Below, piece after piece: positions 33,749-44,793 of a stretch of 47,929 nucleotides of DNA; positions within the stretch are counted from its first letter, which is position 1; every line of letters starts with the position of its first letter. Below the pieces are notes generated by a model. The model was not told the origin of the DNA, made no database searches, and saw only the letters and a program-made list of their open reading frames with translations. Made by a program: the position numbers and the translations under genes. This DNA is from Welwitschia mirabilis (Eukaryota > Gnetophyta > Gnetopsida > Welwitschiales). Where the stretch lies: positions 187,001,712 to 187,049,640 of the forward strand of contig JBOZIK010000001.1 of the NCBI GenBank assembly GCA_051453625.1, given 5' to 3'.

Positions 33749-33758
33749 NNNNNNNNNN
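33749..33758. other. 10-N gap that hides about 50 bp
   Basis: In the duplicate, the bases between the matching flanks (CATAA and TGATAGTAC) span about 50 bp at 34996-35045, whereas here there are 10 N. The gap is therefore under-sized by about 40 bp. Confidence 0.7.
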
Positions 33759-34100
33759 TGATAGTACTTTATCATTATGATGATTAGCTTCTTGCTTCAT
33801 GCACATTAATGAAAGAGATGATGTGTAATTTTAAGATTAGACTAACAGATTGGATATTTAACATCAACTTGAAATCCCTTTTTGATAATTGATCTCTTGT
33901 CAAAATTTGGTAATGCTCTTTTAGCCAATAGAATACTTTAAATTTTTGTGTATTTATCCCTTTTAATGCTTCTTGTAACTGTTCTTTTTGCCATATTTCT
34001 NNNNNNNNNNNNNNNNNNNNNNNNNNNNNNNNNNNNNNNNNNNNNNNNNNNNNNNNNNNNNNNNNNNNNNNNNNNNNNNNNNNNNNNNNNNNNNNNNNNN

Positions 34101-34900
34101 AGGGATGCTCATTGGGAGATTTTTACTAGGCCAAGGATGAATGCGGTCCTTTTAGATGATCTAGGGGCAAAGGCATCCCCATATTGCGAGGGTTAGAATG
34201 AGATGCTGTTTCTTCAAGAATAGGGTTTTTAGTTGAAGAGGAACTTCTCGAAGAAGTTATCCTAGGAGTGGTCTGAGGAGGACAGTGATGAGGAGAAGGG
34301 GGAGGGGCCTTTCTTGCCCAAGCTTCCTATGCTACTCTCCAAAGGGATAGGATTAAACCTAAGTTCCTAAAAGAGTCCTTATACTTAAGCACTTTAATGA
34401 AGAAATAAAGAAGATTCACTTGATGTCCCAAGTCAAGGATCTTAAGAAATGCAAAATGAATTCTAAAAATCTTAAAACAACTACCATATTAAATGAAATA
34501 TCTATTCACTAGCTCTACCTTGAGGCCTTACAGGGGCAATAATGCCTTCCTGCTAATATGCCCAATGGGCAGTTTAGAAAGTTCACCTAAAAAGAAATGG
34601 AGGGCTTCTCATTGATCTCTACTTCTGAATGGGATCCTCTTACTTTCTGCTAGGATCTCCAATAGTCTAGTAAAAGATTCTTCAGAAATTTCTATCGGGA
34701 TTCTTCTAAAAGTTGTTCATCCTCCTCTCTATTATCTATAAAAAGGGTGATATCAACCCTAATGTTACCTCTCAGTTTGTGTAGAAGGGCTTCCACCCCA
34801 CTGCCTATATTTTCTCCCATAGCTCTAGGCATTCCTCGAAGATTCCTGGGTTAGCAGTTTCATAGATTGGAGTGGCATTCATGTAAATTTCAATTTAAGA
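34101..34900 (-). pseudogene. Unrecognised coding-like region downstream of the LINE RT, copy B
   Basis: The same region as 32850-33640, several percent different. Protein-like blocks seen in copy A recur: ISEESF, GHISRKALLPL-like and NLLYFFIKVLKYKDSF. Conservation of reading through both copies, in spite of stops, suggests that the ancestor coded for protein on this strand. Product not recognised. Confidence 0.45.
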
Positions 34901-35069
34901 ATGATTGTGGATTATCTTTTTGGCTATATAAATAAGGAAGAGAAGAGGGACATTATTAAAAATTATACTATTTCTGATCTATCATATCTGCCATAAAGTC
35001 AGGTGAAGTCCATCTACTAAATGCATATCAGAGGAACTGCAGCTTTGATAGTACTTTGTCATTATGACG

Positions 35070-35225
35070 ATTAGCTTCTTGCTCCATGCACATTAATGAA
35101 AGAGATGATGTGTAATTTCAGGATTAGACTAACAGATGGGATATTTAACATCAACTTGAAATCCCTTTTTGATAATTAATCTCTTGTCAAAATTTGGTGA
35201 TGCTCTTTTAGCCAATGGAATACTT
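35070..35225 (-). pseudogene. zf-RVT segment of the LINE
   Basis: On the minus strand: KVFHWLKEHHQILTRD, DFKLDVKYPIC, then NPEITHHLFH and CAWSKKL. This matches the zinc-binding region that follows the RT in plant LINEs (R-D-x-L-x-R-R...C-P-x-C...E-x-x-x-H-L-F-x-x-C). Cys and His ligands are partly kept. TAG stops stand for Gln. Confidence 0.65.
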
Positions 35226-35847
35226 TAAATTTTTGTGTATTTTTCCCCTCTAATCTTCTTGTAACTATTTTATTTGCCATATTTCTTGATTAATATCTAT
35301 TTGGACTTTTTACTTTGAAAGATGTTTAATTCAAAAAGTTGTTAATGAGCTCTACAAAGATGCTTCCAAAGATATAATACTCCATGCTTAATTATCCAAA
35401 TTTTCCATGCTCAATTATCTAATTTTTGTACTTGTAATTAATTGAGTTATTCTGTGGTTATTCTCCCTCTTATAATATCTTTAGAATCCTTTAAGATCCT
35501 GTGAGAATATAATCTTTAGGTTTTTAAATTCCCCATCCTCCTAATTCCTTAGGATGTGCTATGATTTCCCATTTACAGAGATGTATTCTATGGTGGTCTT
35601 TTCTCTCTAACCAAATAAAATCTTTTAAGATCTTATTAATTTTTTGAATGATATTCTTTGGAGGGGCGATAACAGAAGCTATATAACAAAAGGAAGAAAT
35701 TAGATAGAAATTTGTAAGAATAATTTTAGCCTTTGAGGATAGGAAATTATTATGCTAAGAGCTGCACCTCCTTTGTATAGATTCTAGAATGTAATTCTAG
35801 GTACTTGTTCTATGCTAATTCTGTAAATGAATGTCTAGGTAAATGTC

Positions 35848-36504
35848 CTAAAGATCTTCTAACTTTACATTAATGATGTAGGTGATTTCACCTCCTTTGA
35901 TATATTTTATACTCAAAATATGAATTCTTGATTTATTCCAATTTGTGTGAAGTCCAGTTTCCTCTGCAAATGTATTCATGGCATTTTTTATAGCTTTTAC
36001 TTGTTGATTGGTCACCTTGATCATGATGATGGTATCACCTACATAGTGATTATTGATAAAAATTTGTCCTCCAATTATAATTCCTGTAACTCCATTGTTT
36101 CTTAAGAAAATCTGTAAAACATTCATTATAAATAGAAAAAGATAGGGTGATAGAGAATCCCCTTATCTCAAATCACTTTTCACTGAGAAGAAGTTTGATC
36201 TATGGCTACTAACCTCCACACTAAACTCAGTTGAATCTTGCATATCTAGCCAAAGGTTAATAATATCCTGCGAGAAACTAATTTTCCTAAGAATGAACTC
36301 TAAAGCTTGCTAACTAACTGAGTCATAAGCTTTTGCAATATCTAGTTTAGCAATAAGAAGCGAAAATTTGTGCTTTTTAATAGAGTGAATAATCTCCTGA
36401 GTTAGAAGGATTTGGTCTTGGAAATACCTGGAATAAATAAAGATATCTTATTTCTTTGAGATTATATTAGGAAGTAAGGGGGTGATTTATCCAATCATAA
36501 CTTT
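35848..36504 (-). pseudogene. LINE reverse transcriptase, block B
   Basis: Reverse transcriptase of the L1 type. On the minus strand: LLIAKLDIAKAYDSVS (first catalytic Asp), SPYLFLFIMNVLQIFL and GGQIFINNHYVGDTIIMIK, then TFAEETGLHTNWNKSRIHIL. The catalytic box normally reads Y/F-A-D-D; here it is YVGD (36034-36045), so one Asp is lost. The stretch from 36126 to 35848 is open (92 codons). Inactive. Confidence 0.8.
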
Positions 36505-36604
36505 NNNNNNNNNNNNNNNNNNNNNNNNNNNNNNNNNNNNNNNNNNNNNNNNNNNNNNNNNNNNNNNNNNNNNNNNNNNNNNNNNNNNNNNNNNNNNNNN
36601 NNNN

Positions 36605-37493
36605 AAATTTTTGCGTATTTGTCCCTTTTAATGCTTCTTGTAACTATTCTTTTTTCCATATTTCTAGATTAATATCTATTTGGACTTTTTACTTTGAAAG
36701 ATGTTTAATTTAAAAAGTTGTTAATGAGCTCTGCAAAGATGCTTCCAAAGATATAACACTCCATGCTCAATTATACAATTTTTCCATGCTTAATTATTCA
36801 ATTTTTGTACTTGTGATTAATTGAATTACTATATGGTTATTCTCCCTCTTATAATCTCTTTAGAATCCTTTAAGCTACTATGAGAATATAATCCTTTGGT
36901 TTTTAAATTCCCCATCCTCCTAATTCCTTAGTATCTGCTATTGTTTCCCATTTACAGAGATGTATTCTATGATGGTCTTTTCTCTCTAACCAAATTAAAT
37001 CTTTTAAGATTTTGTTTATTTTTTGAATGATATTCTTTGGAGGGGTGATAACAGAAGATATATAACAAAAGAAAGGAATTAGACACGAATTTTTAAGAAT
37101 TAATTTTAGCCTTTGAGGATAGGAAATTATTATGCTAAGAGCTGCACCTCTTTTGTATAGATTCCAGAATGTAATTCTAGGTACTTGTCCTATGCCAATT
37201 GCATAAAGGATTGCCCAAGTAGATGTCTTAAAGGTTTCCTAACTTTGCATTCATGATGTGGACAATTTTGCCTCCTCTAATACATTATCTACCCAAAGTA
37301 TGAATTCTTGATTTGTTCCAATTGGTATAAAGCCAGTTACCTCTGCAAATGTATTTATGGAATTTGTTATAGCTTTTTCTTGCTAATTAGGCACCTTGCT
37401 CATGATGATGGTATTGTCTGTATAGTGATTGTTGAGAAAAATTTGTCCTCTAATTCTAATTTTTGTAACTCCATTAATTCTTAAGAAAACCTA
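36605..37493 (-). pseudogene. LINE fragment, block C
   Basis: Overlaps block B (35228-36118 corresponds to 36605-37493) and, at its right end, block D. The catalytic box reads YTDN (37413-37424), with two G-to-A changes relative to YADD. Bounded on both sides by 100-N gaps. Confidence 0.75.
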
Positions 37494-37848
37494 NNNNNNN
37501 NNNNNNNNNNNNNNNNNNNNNNNNNNNNNNNNNNNNNNNNNNNNNNNNNNNNNNNNNNNNNNNNNNNNNNNNNNNNNNNNNNNNNNNNNNNNNCTTTGCA
37601 TTCATGATGAGGACAATTTTGCCTTCTCTAATACATTATCTACCCAAAGTATGAATTCTTGATTTGTTCAAATTGGTATAAAGCTAGTTATCTCTGTAAA
37701 TGTGTTTATGGAATTTGTTATAGCTTTTTCTTATGAATTGGTCACCTTGGTCATGATGATGGTATCGTCTGCATAGTGATTGCTGAAAAAAATTTGTCCT
37801 CTAACTCTAATTTCTGTAACTCCATTAATTCTTAAGAAAACCTATAAA
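37241..37848. repeat. 0.25-kb duplicate around a gap (LINE blocks C and D)
   Basis: 37241-37493 aligns with 37594-37848 on the two sides of the 100-N gap at 37494-37593 (shared CTTTGCATTCATGATG and CTACCCAAAGTATGAATTCT). Confidence 0.85.
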
Positions 37849-38530
37849 ACATTTATTACAAATAGAAAAAGATATGGGAATAGAGGATTCCCTTGTCTCA
37901 AACCTCTTCCCACTGAGAAGAAGTTTGATCTATAATTATTAACCTCAATAATAAACTTAGTTGAAGCCTACATATATAGCCAAAGGTTAAAGATATCTTG
38001 ATAGAAACTGATTTTCCTAAGAATGCACCCTAAAACTTGCTAACTAACCAAGTCATAAGATTTTGTAATATTTTTAACAGAGTGAATAATCTCATGAGTT
38101 AGAAGGATTTGGTCTTAAATATACCTAAAAAGAATGAAGTCATCTTAATTCTCTGAGATCACATTAGGGAGAAAAGAGGCAATTCGGTCAACTATAACTT
38201 TTGTGAAGATTCTGTAAATAACATTGCACATCCCTAAGGGCCTAAAGTCCTCTAGTCTAGTGGCATCCATTTTTTTTGGAATGAGGACTACTCTAGTTCT
38301 ATTCATCTCTCTAGGAATCTATTGATTGTGGAATATTTTCTGCATTGCATCATGGAGGTTATCCCTTAGGATAGATAAGTAGGTTTTGAAGAGTTCGACT
38401 AGCCATCCATCTGGACTAGGTACTTGATTATTTGATTATCCTCTATACTTAAGGGTTTACTTAGTATTTGATTATCCTCCTCTAGAATCTTCTTATTCTA
38501 TGGGATTAGGTTGGAAGTGATATCGTCCCA
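37594..38530 (-). pseudogene. LINE reverse transcriptase, block D
   Basis: On the minus strand: IPKKMDATRLEDFRPLGMCN, then VIYRIFTKVIVDRIASFLPN, and further down QIFFSNHYADDTIIMTKV with an intact catalytic YADD (37764-37775). Compared with block B, 33 bp are missing at about 38070, exactly the part that encodes LLIAKLDI with the first catalytic Asp. The enzyme is therefore dead although the YADD box is kept. Stops are again mostly TAG and TAA. Confidence 0.85.
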
Positions 38531-38989
38531 TTCCCAGACTTTTTGAATATGGACTTGCATTTCCTTTGTTATTTCTTCTTCATTTTCTATGATACAACCT
38601 TCTATTATAAGTCTTTTAATTCTGTTATCAGATCTATGCTAGTTGGCCTACTAGAAAAAGAATCTGGTATGTCTATCACTTTCTTTAAGTTAGTTGATCC
38701 TTTATCATTCTCTCTAATAATGATCTTTGTCTTCATGAATTTCTTGGAGCTCTATTAGGCACTGATATTCTCTGTTTATAAGGATTTCCTAATTACCTCC
38801 TTCTCCTGTTCAGTTTGAATGTAGTTAAGTTATTCCTTGATTTCAGATTTTAAGTCAAATCTCTTTTTGTCTTTTTTTCTCTAATCTCTTAAGTGAGCCT
38901 TCAAAGTATAAAGGCCTATGTGTAAGAAGATGAAAGGTTATATATTATCATATTGTATCCACATTCTTTCTATAAGCATTCTAGTTTTG

Positions 38990-39725
38990 GTCCTATTGAT
39001 CTAGTACCATTTCATATGAAACAGGATTTTCCAGAGCAAAAATGCCCCTCCTTTAAGAATAATGGGATGGTGATCTGAGGAAATCCTATTTAGGCCATGA
39101 GCTTTAAGAGGAAGTTTAGCTAAATGTTTCTTAGTCATTACTTTGTCAATCTTAGACATTATTAGCTCTACACCTGCTCTTCTATTTGACCATTTGTATT
39201 TGCAACCAATGATGTGTATATCTGTGAGAGAATGTTTTACTAGAAAATCGTTTAAGATAGAAGCCCCTCTAGAGTTCCAGTGATTATCACCTAATTTTTC
39301 CCAGTGATGTAGGCATTGATTAAAGTCGTCCAAGATTATTCATTTGGATTTATCTACTACATTCGTTTAAGCTTCTTCCAATACCACAACCTTGTCTAAA
39401 TTGTATTGCAAACTGTAAATATTTGTAATGGACCATCCCTCATTCTTAAGAAAAATCATAATGTGATTATGACTACTACAAATTAAATCTACCTTTTTCT
39501 TAGTAGAAAGCAAAAGACCACCAAAGTTACCTTGGGCAGCTACGCTAAAAAAGGTCCATTACCGCTCCATCTTCATGTTTTCCATGTCTTATTTTATCTT
39601 TGTCTCCTGTATGTAGACTAGATCTATATTATGTTGAGTAATTAGATTTCATAGGGTATTTTTCTTATAGAAAAACCCTAATCTCCTACAGTTCCATTAG
39701 AGACAATTCATTGGGAATGTTTCTG
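38990..39725 (-). pseudogene. LINE apurinic-type endonuclease
   Basis: The endonuclease nicks target DNA to prime reverse transcription. On the minus strand: WNCRRLGFFYKKNTL, DLVYIQETKIK (catalytic Glu kept), AAQGNFGGLLLSTKKK, LDDFNQCLHHWEKLGDN (the DFN motif), CKYKWSNRRAGVELIMSKID, and RISSDHHPIIL (the SDH motif, kept). The C-terminal 110 codons (39333-39001) are open. Order and motifs match the EEP superfamily endonuclease of L1. Stops occur in the N-terminal half. Confidence 0.85.
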
Positions 39726-39999
39726 TCCATTTTAGATGCTTATCTTTTTTTTAATGTGTCTTCAATAGTAGGTTGGAAATTATTTGCAATGTTCTCTGTG
39801 GTTTCTCACTCTTGTAAGGTTTTGTTACTAGGCCTTCTCTTTGTCTAGGTTTTCACTTCATTAGATTTATCATCTTGAAGGTTTAGTTAGGTGTTATTCT
39901 AATCCATAAGAATTTGAAATGGATTTTTCTATTTTGGATCTTCCTTTCTCTTACTTTCCTTTTGAAAAATAGTGGTGCTTTTTCAAGTTTGTTCCTTTC

Positions 40000-40900
40000 T
40001 TTTCTTGTGTCTGCATACATTCTAATTATGACTAGTCTTCCCACAAAAAGTGCAAGTCTCCTTTTGCTTATCTTTAATATCAATTAACCTCTTCTAGAAT
40101 TCTTCATATAGGTGATCCAATTTTCCACAGTGTAAGCATTTCTTCTCAAGAGGAGCACATATTCCCCAAGGATGTTTTGATTTCCCATAGGTTAAGCAAG
40201 GAATTAGAAGTTCTCATAACTGACCACTAGATCATAAGTTCCCAATTTAAATCTGAAAGTTATGAATTAGATTTTTTTAGCATCTTTGATACTCATTCAC
40301 ACATAGAATCTTTGATCAGATCCCTAAACTAATAGGTCATCTTTCTTAGTAAATCTTCATCCCAAAACTCCAGAGAAAACTTGTGGATGCATATCCAAAT
40401 CAGAAGTTTCTTAAACAGTTACGAGTCTGATTGTGTCCATGACATCCATTTGGCTAGGGAGAGGCCTCTAACTCTAAAAAACCATGGTCCTCTTGCTATG
40501 ATTTCATCCCAATATTTCTCATTATCTAGCTGGAATAAAACCAGCCCTTTTAGCATTATAATAACATCTACCTTACTGATTCTTATCCATTTCATTACAA
40601 CCCAATCACGGATCTGATCCAACCTAGGTTAAGGACTAGATGAGATAAACTTGTTAATGAGGCTAAACTTAAGTTTTTTCTTGATTTTACTATATCCATC
40701 TTTGTCAATGTCCAATATGAGGGATTTTTCCTCTCTGGAGAACTAGGTCTTCTCCATCTCAGGCCAAACCCCTTAAGAAAAATCCTAAAAACTAATGAAA
40801 AATGCAAGACAAAAGGAATCCTAAAACTTACTTGATAGTAGCCTATTCTATGGCCAAAAATGCCCCCTGCTCCATGATGAGGTACCGAAACCATCCCCAC
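40000..40900 (-). pseudogene. LINE ORF1: DUF4283 protein with zinc knuckle
   Basis: The plant LINE ORF1 product binds RNA. On the minus strand: GLVLFQLDNEKYWDEIIARG then PWFFRVRGLSLAKW (DUF4283, 40622-40419 open), then LIWICIHKFSLEFWDEDLL, which is the typical link to the knuckle. At 40013-40054 a complete C-x2-C-x4-H-x4-C knuckle (CTFCGKTSHN, stop, NVC) keeps all four ligands, in a different frame from the DUF4283 part, so at least one frameshift lies between. A stop sits inside the knuckle. The N-terminus is near 40900; the start is uncertain. Confidence 0.8.
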
Positions 40901-42040
40901 CGAACCATGATCTCTAAGATCTACAACCTCTTACTCTCCAAATCCATCAAATATTCTAATGTTTCCATCAATTTGTATAAGAAATTTCTTTTAAATTTCA
41001 TACTTATTTAATCCTTAAACTTTTGTTGTCATTGTAGTATTTGACTTTGTTATTATAGTATTTTCCTTTAGTTTTTCTTTTATAAATCTAATTTGAATTC
41101 TAAGAATACTAGAAAGTTAAATAAAGCTTATAAAAAAGGTCTTAGCCTTCTCCTCTTTCTTTTTTTTGTATCTATGTTTATTTTGTTGTAGTTCAAAACT
41201 AATTAAATATTTAATCAAAAATTTGTTTTCTCAAATTAGAGATGTAAAGGATTAAGAAAGAGAAAATGATAACTTTTCATCTCAAATGACAGAGAATTCA
41301 ACTTTGAAATGAGAGAAAGAAATTTAAAATTTGAGAAGGAAATATGAATACAAAGTTATAGAAGAGAAAATATAAAATCAATTCTAATAATCTAAGAATG
41401 AAGCTGAAGGGAAAAGGTTAAAAAGTAAAAGTTTAAACTTATATTATAACTTTCCTTTTAAATCATATTTCAAATAATATTTTTAAATTTAATGCAATTG
41501 ATGAATTTTAGAAGGGAATTAGTGGAGAAAAGAAAAGTATTAAGTAATGCATGAGGAAATATTCCACTACAAAATTAGCATGTTGTTAATCACTCCTTTT
41601 CTAAAATTAATTTGTTATAAATTAGCTTTAATTTGACTCTATCATATATTTAGTATCACCCAAAAATTTATAAGTTTCCTTATCCAACTTAGTTAATTGA
41701 TTTAAAAATAGTAAATAACTTAATATGCTTAATTTAGAGTGTAGAACTTAGGCCTATATAAGTGGTCATATGAAGGCCTTCAAGGCATAATGGTTGTGTG
41801 ACATTGAAAACATTGTTTGCTTATTGATTTGTGGATGTTTTAGTGAGAAGATTGACTAGCTGTGTTTTGTAGAGGCATTTAAAATTAGGTATATTTTCTC
41901 CTTTTATTTTTTCTAATAAGTTACATGAAATAATTTGAGTAAAAATTGTTTTTATCTAAAACATTTAAAGTGTTGTTGAAATGATGAAAGATTTTCTCAT
42001 AAAAATTCGTCTTTGTAACAAAAAGGATGAACATTGTTAT
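40900..42040. other. AT-rich spacer with a TATA-box candidate
   Basis: No coding frame. At 41755-41762 the plus strand has TATATAAG within GGCCTATATAAGTGG, a good match to a plant TATA box. It lies about 1.5 kb upstream of the DUF506 relic on the same strand and could be its old promoter, but the link is not shown. Confidence 0.35.
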
Positions 42041-42047
42041 TTTTAAT

Positions 42048-43028
42048 AGAAAAGTAATATCTATCGCTTTTTTGCATTTTTGTTCTTTCCAGTCTCTTAA
42101 TTTCTTAGAAAGAACTACAAGGCATTTATACCATCTGCTAGTCTAATATTTTCGAGATAGGTAATTTTATATTTGTTTTTTAATTAGATTATGTAACCTT
42201 TAAATATACTTATTCATCTCTTGCAGTATAAGATGTGCTTATTAAGAGTTATAATAAGAATAATTTTTGTAATACTTATTCAAAGTGTGTCTTATCGACA
42301 TTCTCTACACATAAGGGACCTTTCTTTAAGGGAAATCTTTTCCTAGCCTTTCTTCCCACCCTCTGCACTAAGCATACTTTTCCCTCCATCTTGTCTACAA
42401 TCACCAAAAACTTTAGTGATTTCAAATCCACTAAAATTCCATGGAAATGCCCATGCCATTCCCTCTTTTACCCCTCACCTTAAATGGGNNNNNNNNNNNN
42501 NNNNNNNNNNNNNNNNNNNNNNNNNNNNNNNNNNNNNNNNNNNNNNNNNNNNNNNNNNNNNNNNNNNNNNNNNNNNNNNNNNNNNNNNAAAAGTAATATC
42601 TATTACTTTTTTGGATTTTTTTTCTTTCCAGTCTCTTAATTTCTTAGGAAGAACTGTAAGGCATTTATACCATCTGCTAGTCTGATATTTTTAAGATAGG
42701 TAATTTTATATTTATTTTTCAATTGGATTATGTAACCTTTAAATATACTTATTCATCTCTTGTAGTATAATATGTGCTTATTAAGAGCTATAATAAGAAT
42801 AATTTTCATAATACTTATTCAAAGTGTGTCTTATCTACATTATCTACAAATAAGGGACCTTTCTTTGAGGGAAACCTTTTCCTAGCCTTGCTTCCCACCC
42901 TCTGCACTAAGCATACTTTTCCCTCCATTTTATCTATAACCACCAAAAATTTCAGTGATGCCAAATCCACTGAAAATTCCATGTAAATGCCCATTCCATT
43001 CCCTCTTTTACCCCCCACCTTAAATGGG
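42048..43028. repeat. 0.44-kb segment present twice around a gap
   Basis: 42048-42488 and 42589-43028 are near-identical, separated by exactly 100 N (42489-42588). The left copy has a one-base deletion (GAATTTTAGTGG on the minus strand, against GAATTTTCAGTGG) and several further stops. Confidence 0.85.
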
Positions 43029-43171
43029 AGCCTTGTACTAGTTAACATCATAAAAACAGAGTCCACTACCCTATCCAAATCTGCTCCAGCTTTTAGTACT
43101 CTCCCTCGCGGTATCATAAAAATACTTGACATCCTTCTATATGTATAGTCATACAACATAAAGGCTAGCAT
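42815..43171 (-). other. Unrecognised 118-codon open frame
   Basis: Open on the minus strand with balanced, charged composition (GRVLKAGADLDRVVDSVFMM, LPFKVGGKRGNGMGIYMEF, LVVIDKMEGKVCLVQRVG, KARKRFPSKKGPLFVDNVDK). This differs from the Phe/Ser-rich noise frames elsewhere, so it may be a real coding fragment. The duplicate copy at 42290-42488 is frameshifted. It lies beside, and opposite to, the DUF506 relic. Product not recognised; the ends are uncertain. Confidence 0.35.
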
Positions 43172-43245
43172 TTCATACCTCTTTTTGTGTGAGGTTCTAA
43201 ACTTTTCTCAACTCAAGGAAGGGAAATGACAATTATCATTCTTTG

Positions 43246-43657
43246 AGATGGAGTATTGTGAAGATGTTGAGGGTGAATCACTATGATGTAGGACTGTTCA
43301 AGGCCATCATTGAAAATGTAGGAGAGTAAGAATTCATTGATGTGCTAATTCCTCACCAGCATTATATTGTGGACATTACATTTAAAGAAAGATTTCAGAT
43401 TGCTCAACCAATTCATGATTATATGGAGTTGTTTTAGAAGTTTCCCACTATCTTTGTGGGTAGCATTCATGAAATAACAATGGTGATGAAGATTATGTGT
43501 AGGACAAGTAAAATCTCAATGGAAGGCATTGACTTTTCCTCCACATTATAGGGAATTTCAGTATGTGATGGTAACTTGGACAACTCCATATGAGTGTAAA
43601 ATTGTTCCACCGCTTGGTTTTAGAGTAGCCGAGACACCCCCAAGGAAATGGATGTAG
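43246..43657 (+). pseudogene. DUF506 family (PDDEXK-like) pseudogene fragment
   Basis: On the plus strand: GLFKAIIENVGE, stop, EFIDVLI, then YIVDITFKERFQIAQPIHDY, FPTIFVGSIHEI, and after a frameshift near 43510 KSQWKALTFPPHYREFQYVM, ending at a TAG (43655-43657). The chain E-F-I-D-V, Y-I-V-D-I-x-F, F-x-I-A-x-P, L-P-x-x-F-V-G, S-x-x-x-x-L-x-x-P-P-x-x-R-x-x-Y-x-x-x-x-W is that of plant DUF506 proteins (TIGR01615), whose function is poorly known. Only the C-terminal domain is seen; no intact N-terminus. Two stops and one frameshift make it non-functional. It is the only fragment of a recognisable non-transposon plant gene family in the window. Confidence 0.65.
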
Positions 43658-44793
43658 AAGCAATAACTATGATAGAGGAAGAGAGAACTCTTGATGCAAG
43701 AGATTCAGGAAAATTTTAAGATTATTATAGGTTTTAATATTCCTTTTACCTCTTGTGGTTAGGATGAGGAGGCCATGTAAAAATCCATGTATTTTGATTG
43801 ATAAAAAGCGAAGATTCATTATCATTCATATTCGGTTTGTTTATTAAATTTTAAAATTATTGTAATTTTTAGTCAAATTATATATAATTATTATTCATTT
43901 GTAATACATAAAAATTATCTTTTTAATTTCATTACATGTAACTATTATTTATGTTGTTGTACACTTTTCACTATAATGAAGGGTTAATAACATAATATTC
44001 TAAATACTGAGACAACATTTTCTTTGGTAGTGGGTTTAAACTTCTTGTTCTTGATACATACTATGTTCCTAAGAATAGTTAAAGTCATTCATTTGGTGCT
44101 CATACTAAATGTACTTATAAGAAGGATAAGGTTATTAAAAGTTTTGAATTGTTATCCCCACTATAACCAAAGAAAATTTTTATATAGGTAATCCATACTA
44201 TATAGGTATTTTAAAGTTGAAAATACTAAAAGTAACAATTTTTTTCTAAGTAATTTTAAAATAGTTTAGAATTATATTATTAATACTTTTGCTATGAAAA
44301 TACATAATACATTATGAACAACAATAGGAATATACTCTTAACCTTTTAATGATCTAAATAACCCTCTCTTATCTTTATTGGTATTATTTATTTCCACCTC
44401 ATATAAGAAGACTTGGTAATAAGGAAATCTTTAGTAGTCACGCATACACCTTATAATATTTACTTAATTAATATTTAAAAAATTCTAATCATAATTCTAT
44501 GAGAAAATAAATTAATTCTATGAGAAATTAAAATACAAATTGAATAATGAGTTTTATTTTTTTCTAGTACCTTGTAAGAACCACAATATTTATTCCATTA
44601 ATTACATAGCTTGATTACATATAAAGATTAAAAATATTTCTTTAAATATTAAAGATATATCTTTTAGTTAATATAGTTATTTGCTATAAAATGCAATACA
44701 AGTTATGTTTACTTTAGCTTTTCAAATAACTATTAAGAATTAGAAAGACTTTGTTTACCAAAACAAAGGAAAATGAATCCAATTTTTATCATA

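Larger units (their letters stand above)
32852..35287. repeat. 1.2-kb duplicate around a 100-N gap (LINE blocks A and B)
   Basis: 32852-34000 aligns with 34103-35287, a few percent different, on the two sides of the gap at 34001-34100. Shared text includes GGGGGAGGGGCCTYTCTTG and CATTCCTCGAAGATTCCTGG. Confidence 0.85.
32287..40900 (-). mobile_element. Plant L1-type LINE, decayed, as overlapping partial copies
   Basis: Non-LTR retrotransposon on the minus strand. In element order: ORF1 with DUF4283 and a CCHC knuckle (40900-40000), endonuclease (39725-38990), reverse transcriptase (38530-35850), zf-RVT (35225-35070), a further unrecognised coding-like part, and a T8 run at 32287-32294 that would be the remnant of the poly(A) tail. 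The order is consistent, but four blocks cover overlapping parts: A 32290-34000, B 34101-36504, C 36605-37493, D 37594-40900. Neighbouring blocks share 0.25-1.2 kb that is several percent different. This is best explained by several copies of one family joined by the assembler, or by real partial tandem copies. Confidence 0.8.

Noticed and set aside
40381-40617. 78-codon plus-strand frame
   Set aside because: Shadow of the DUF4283 domain on the minus strand.
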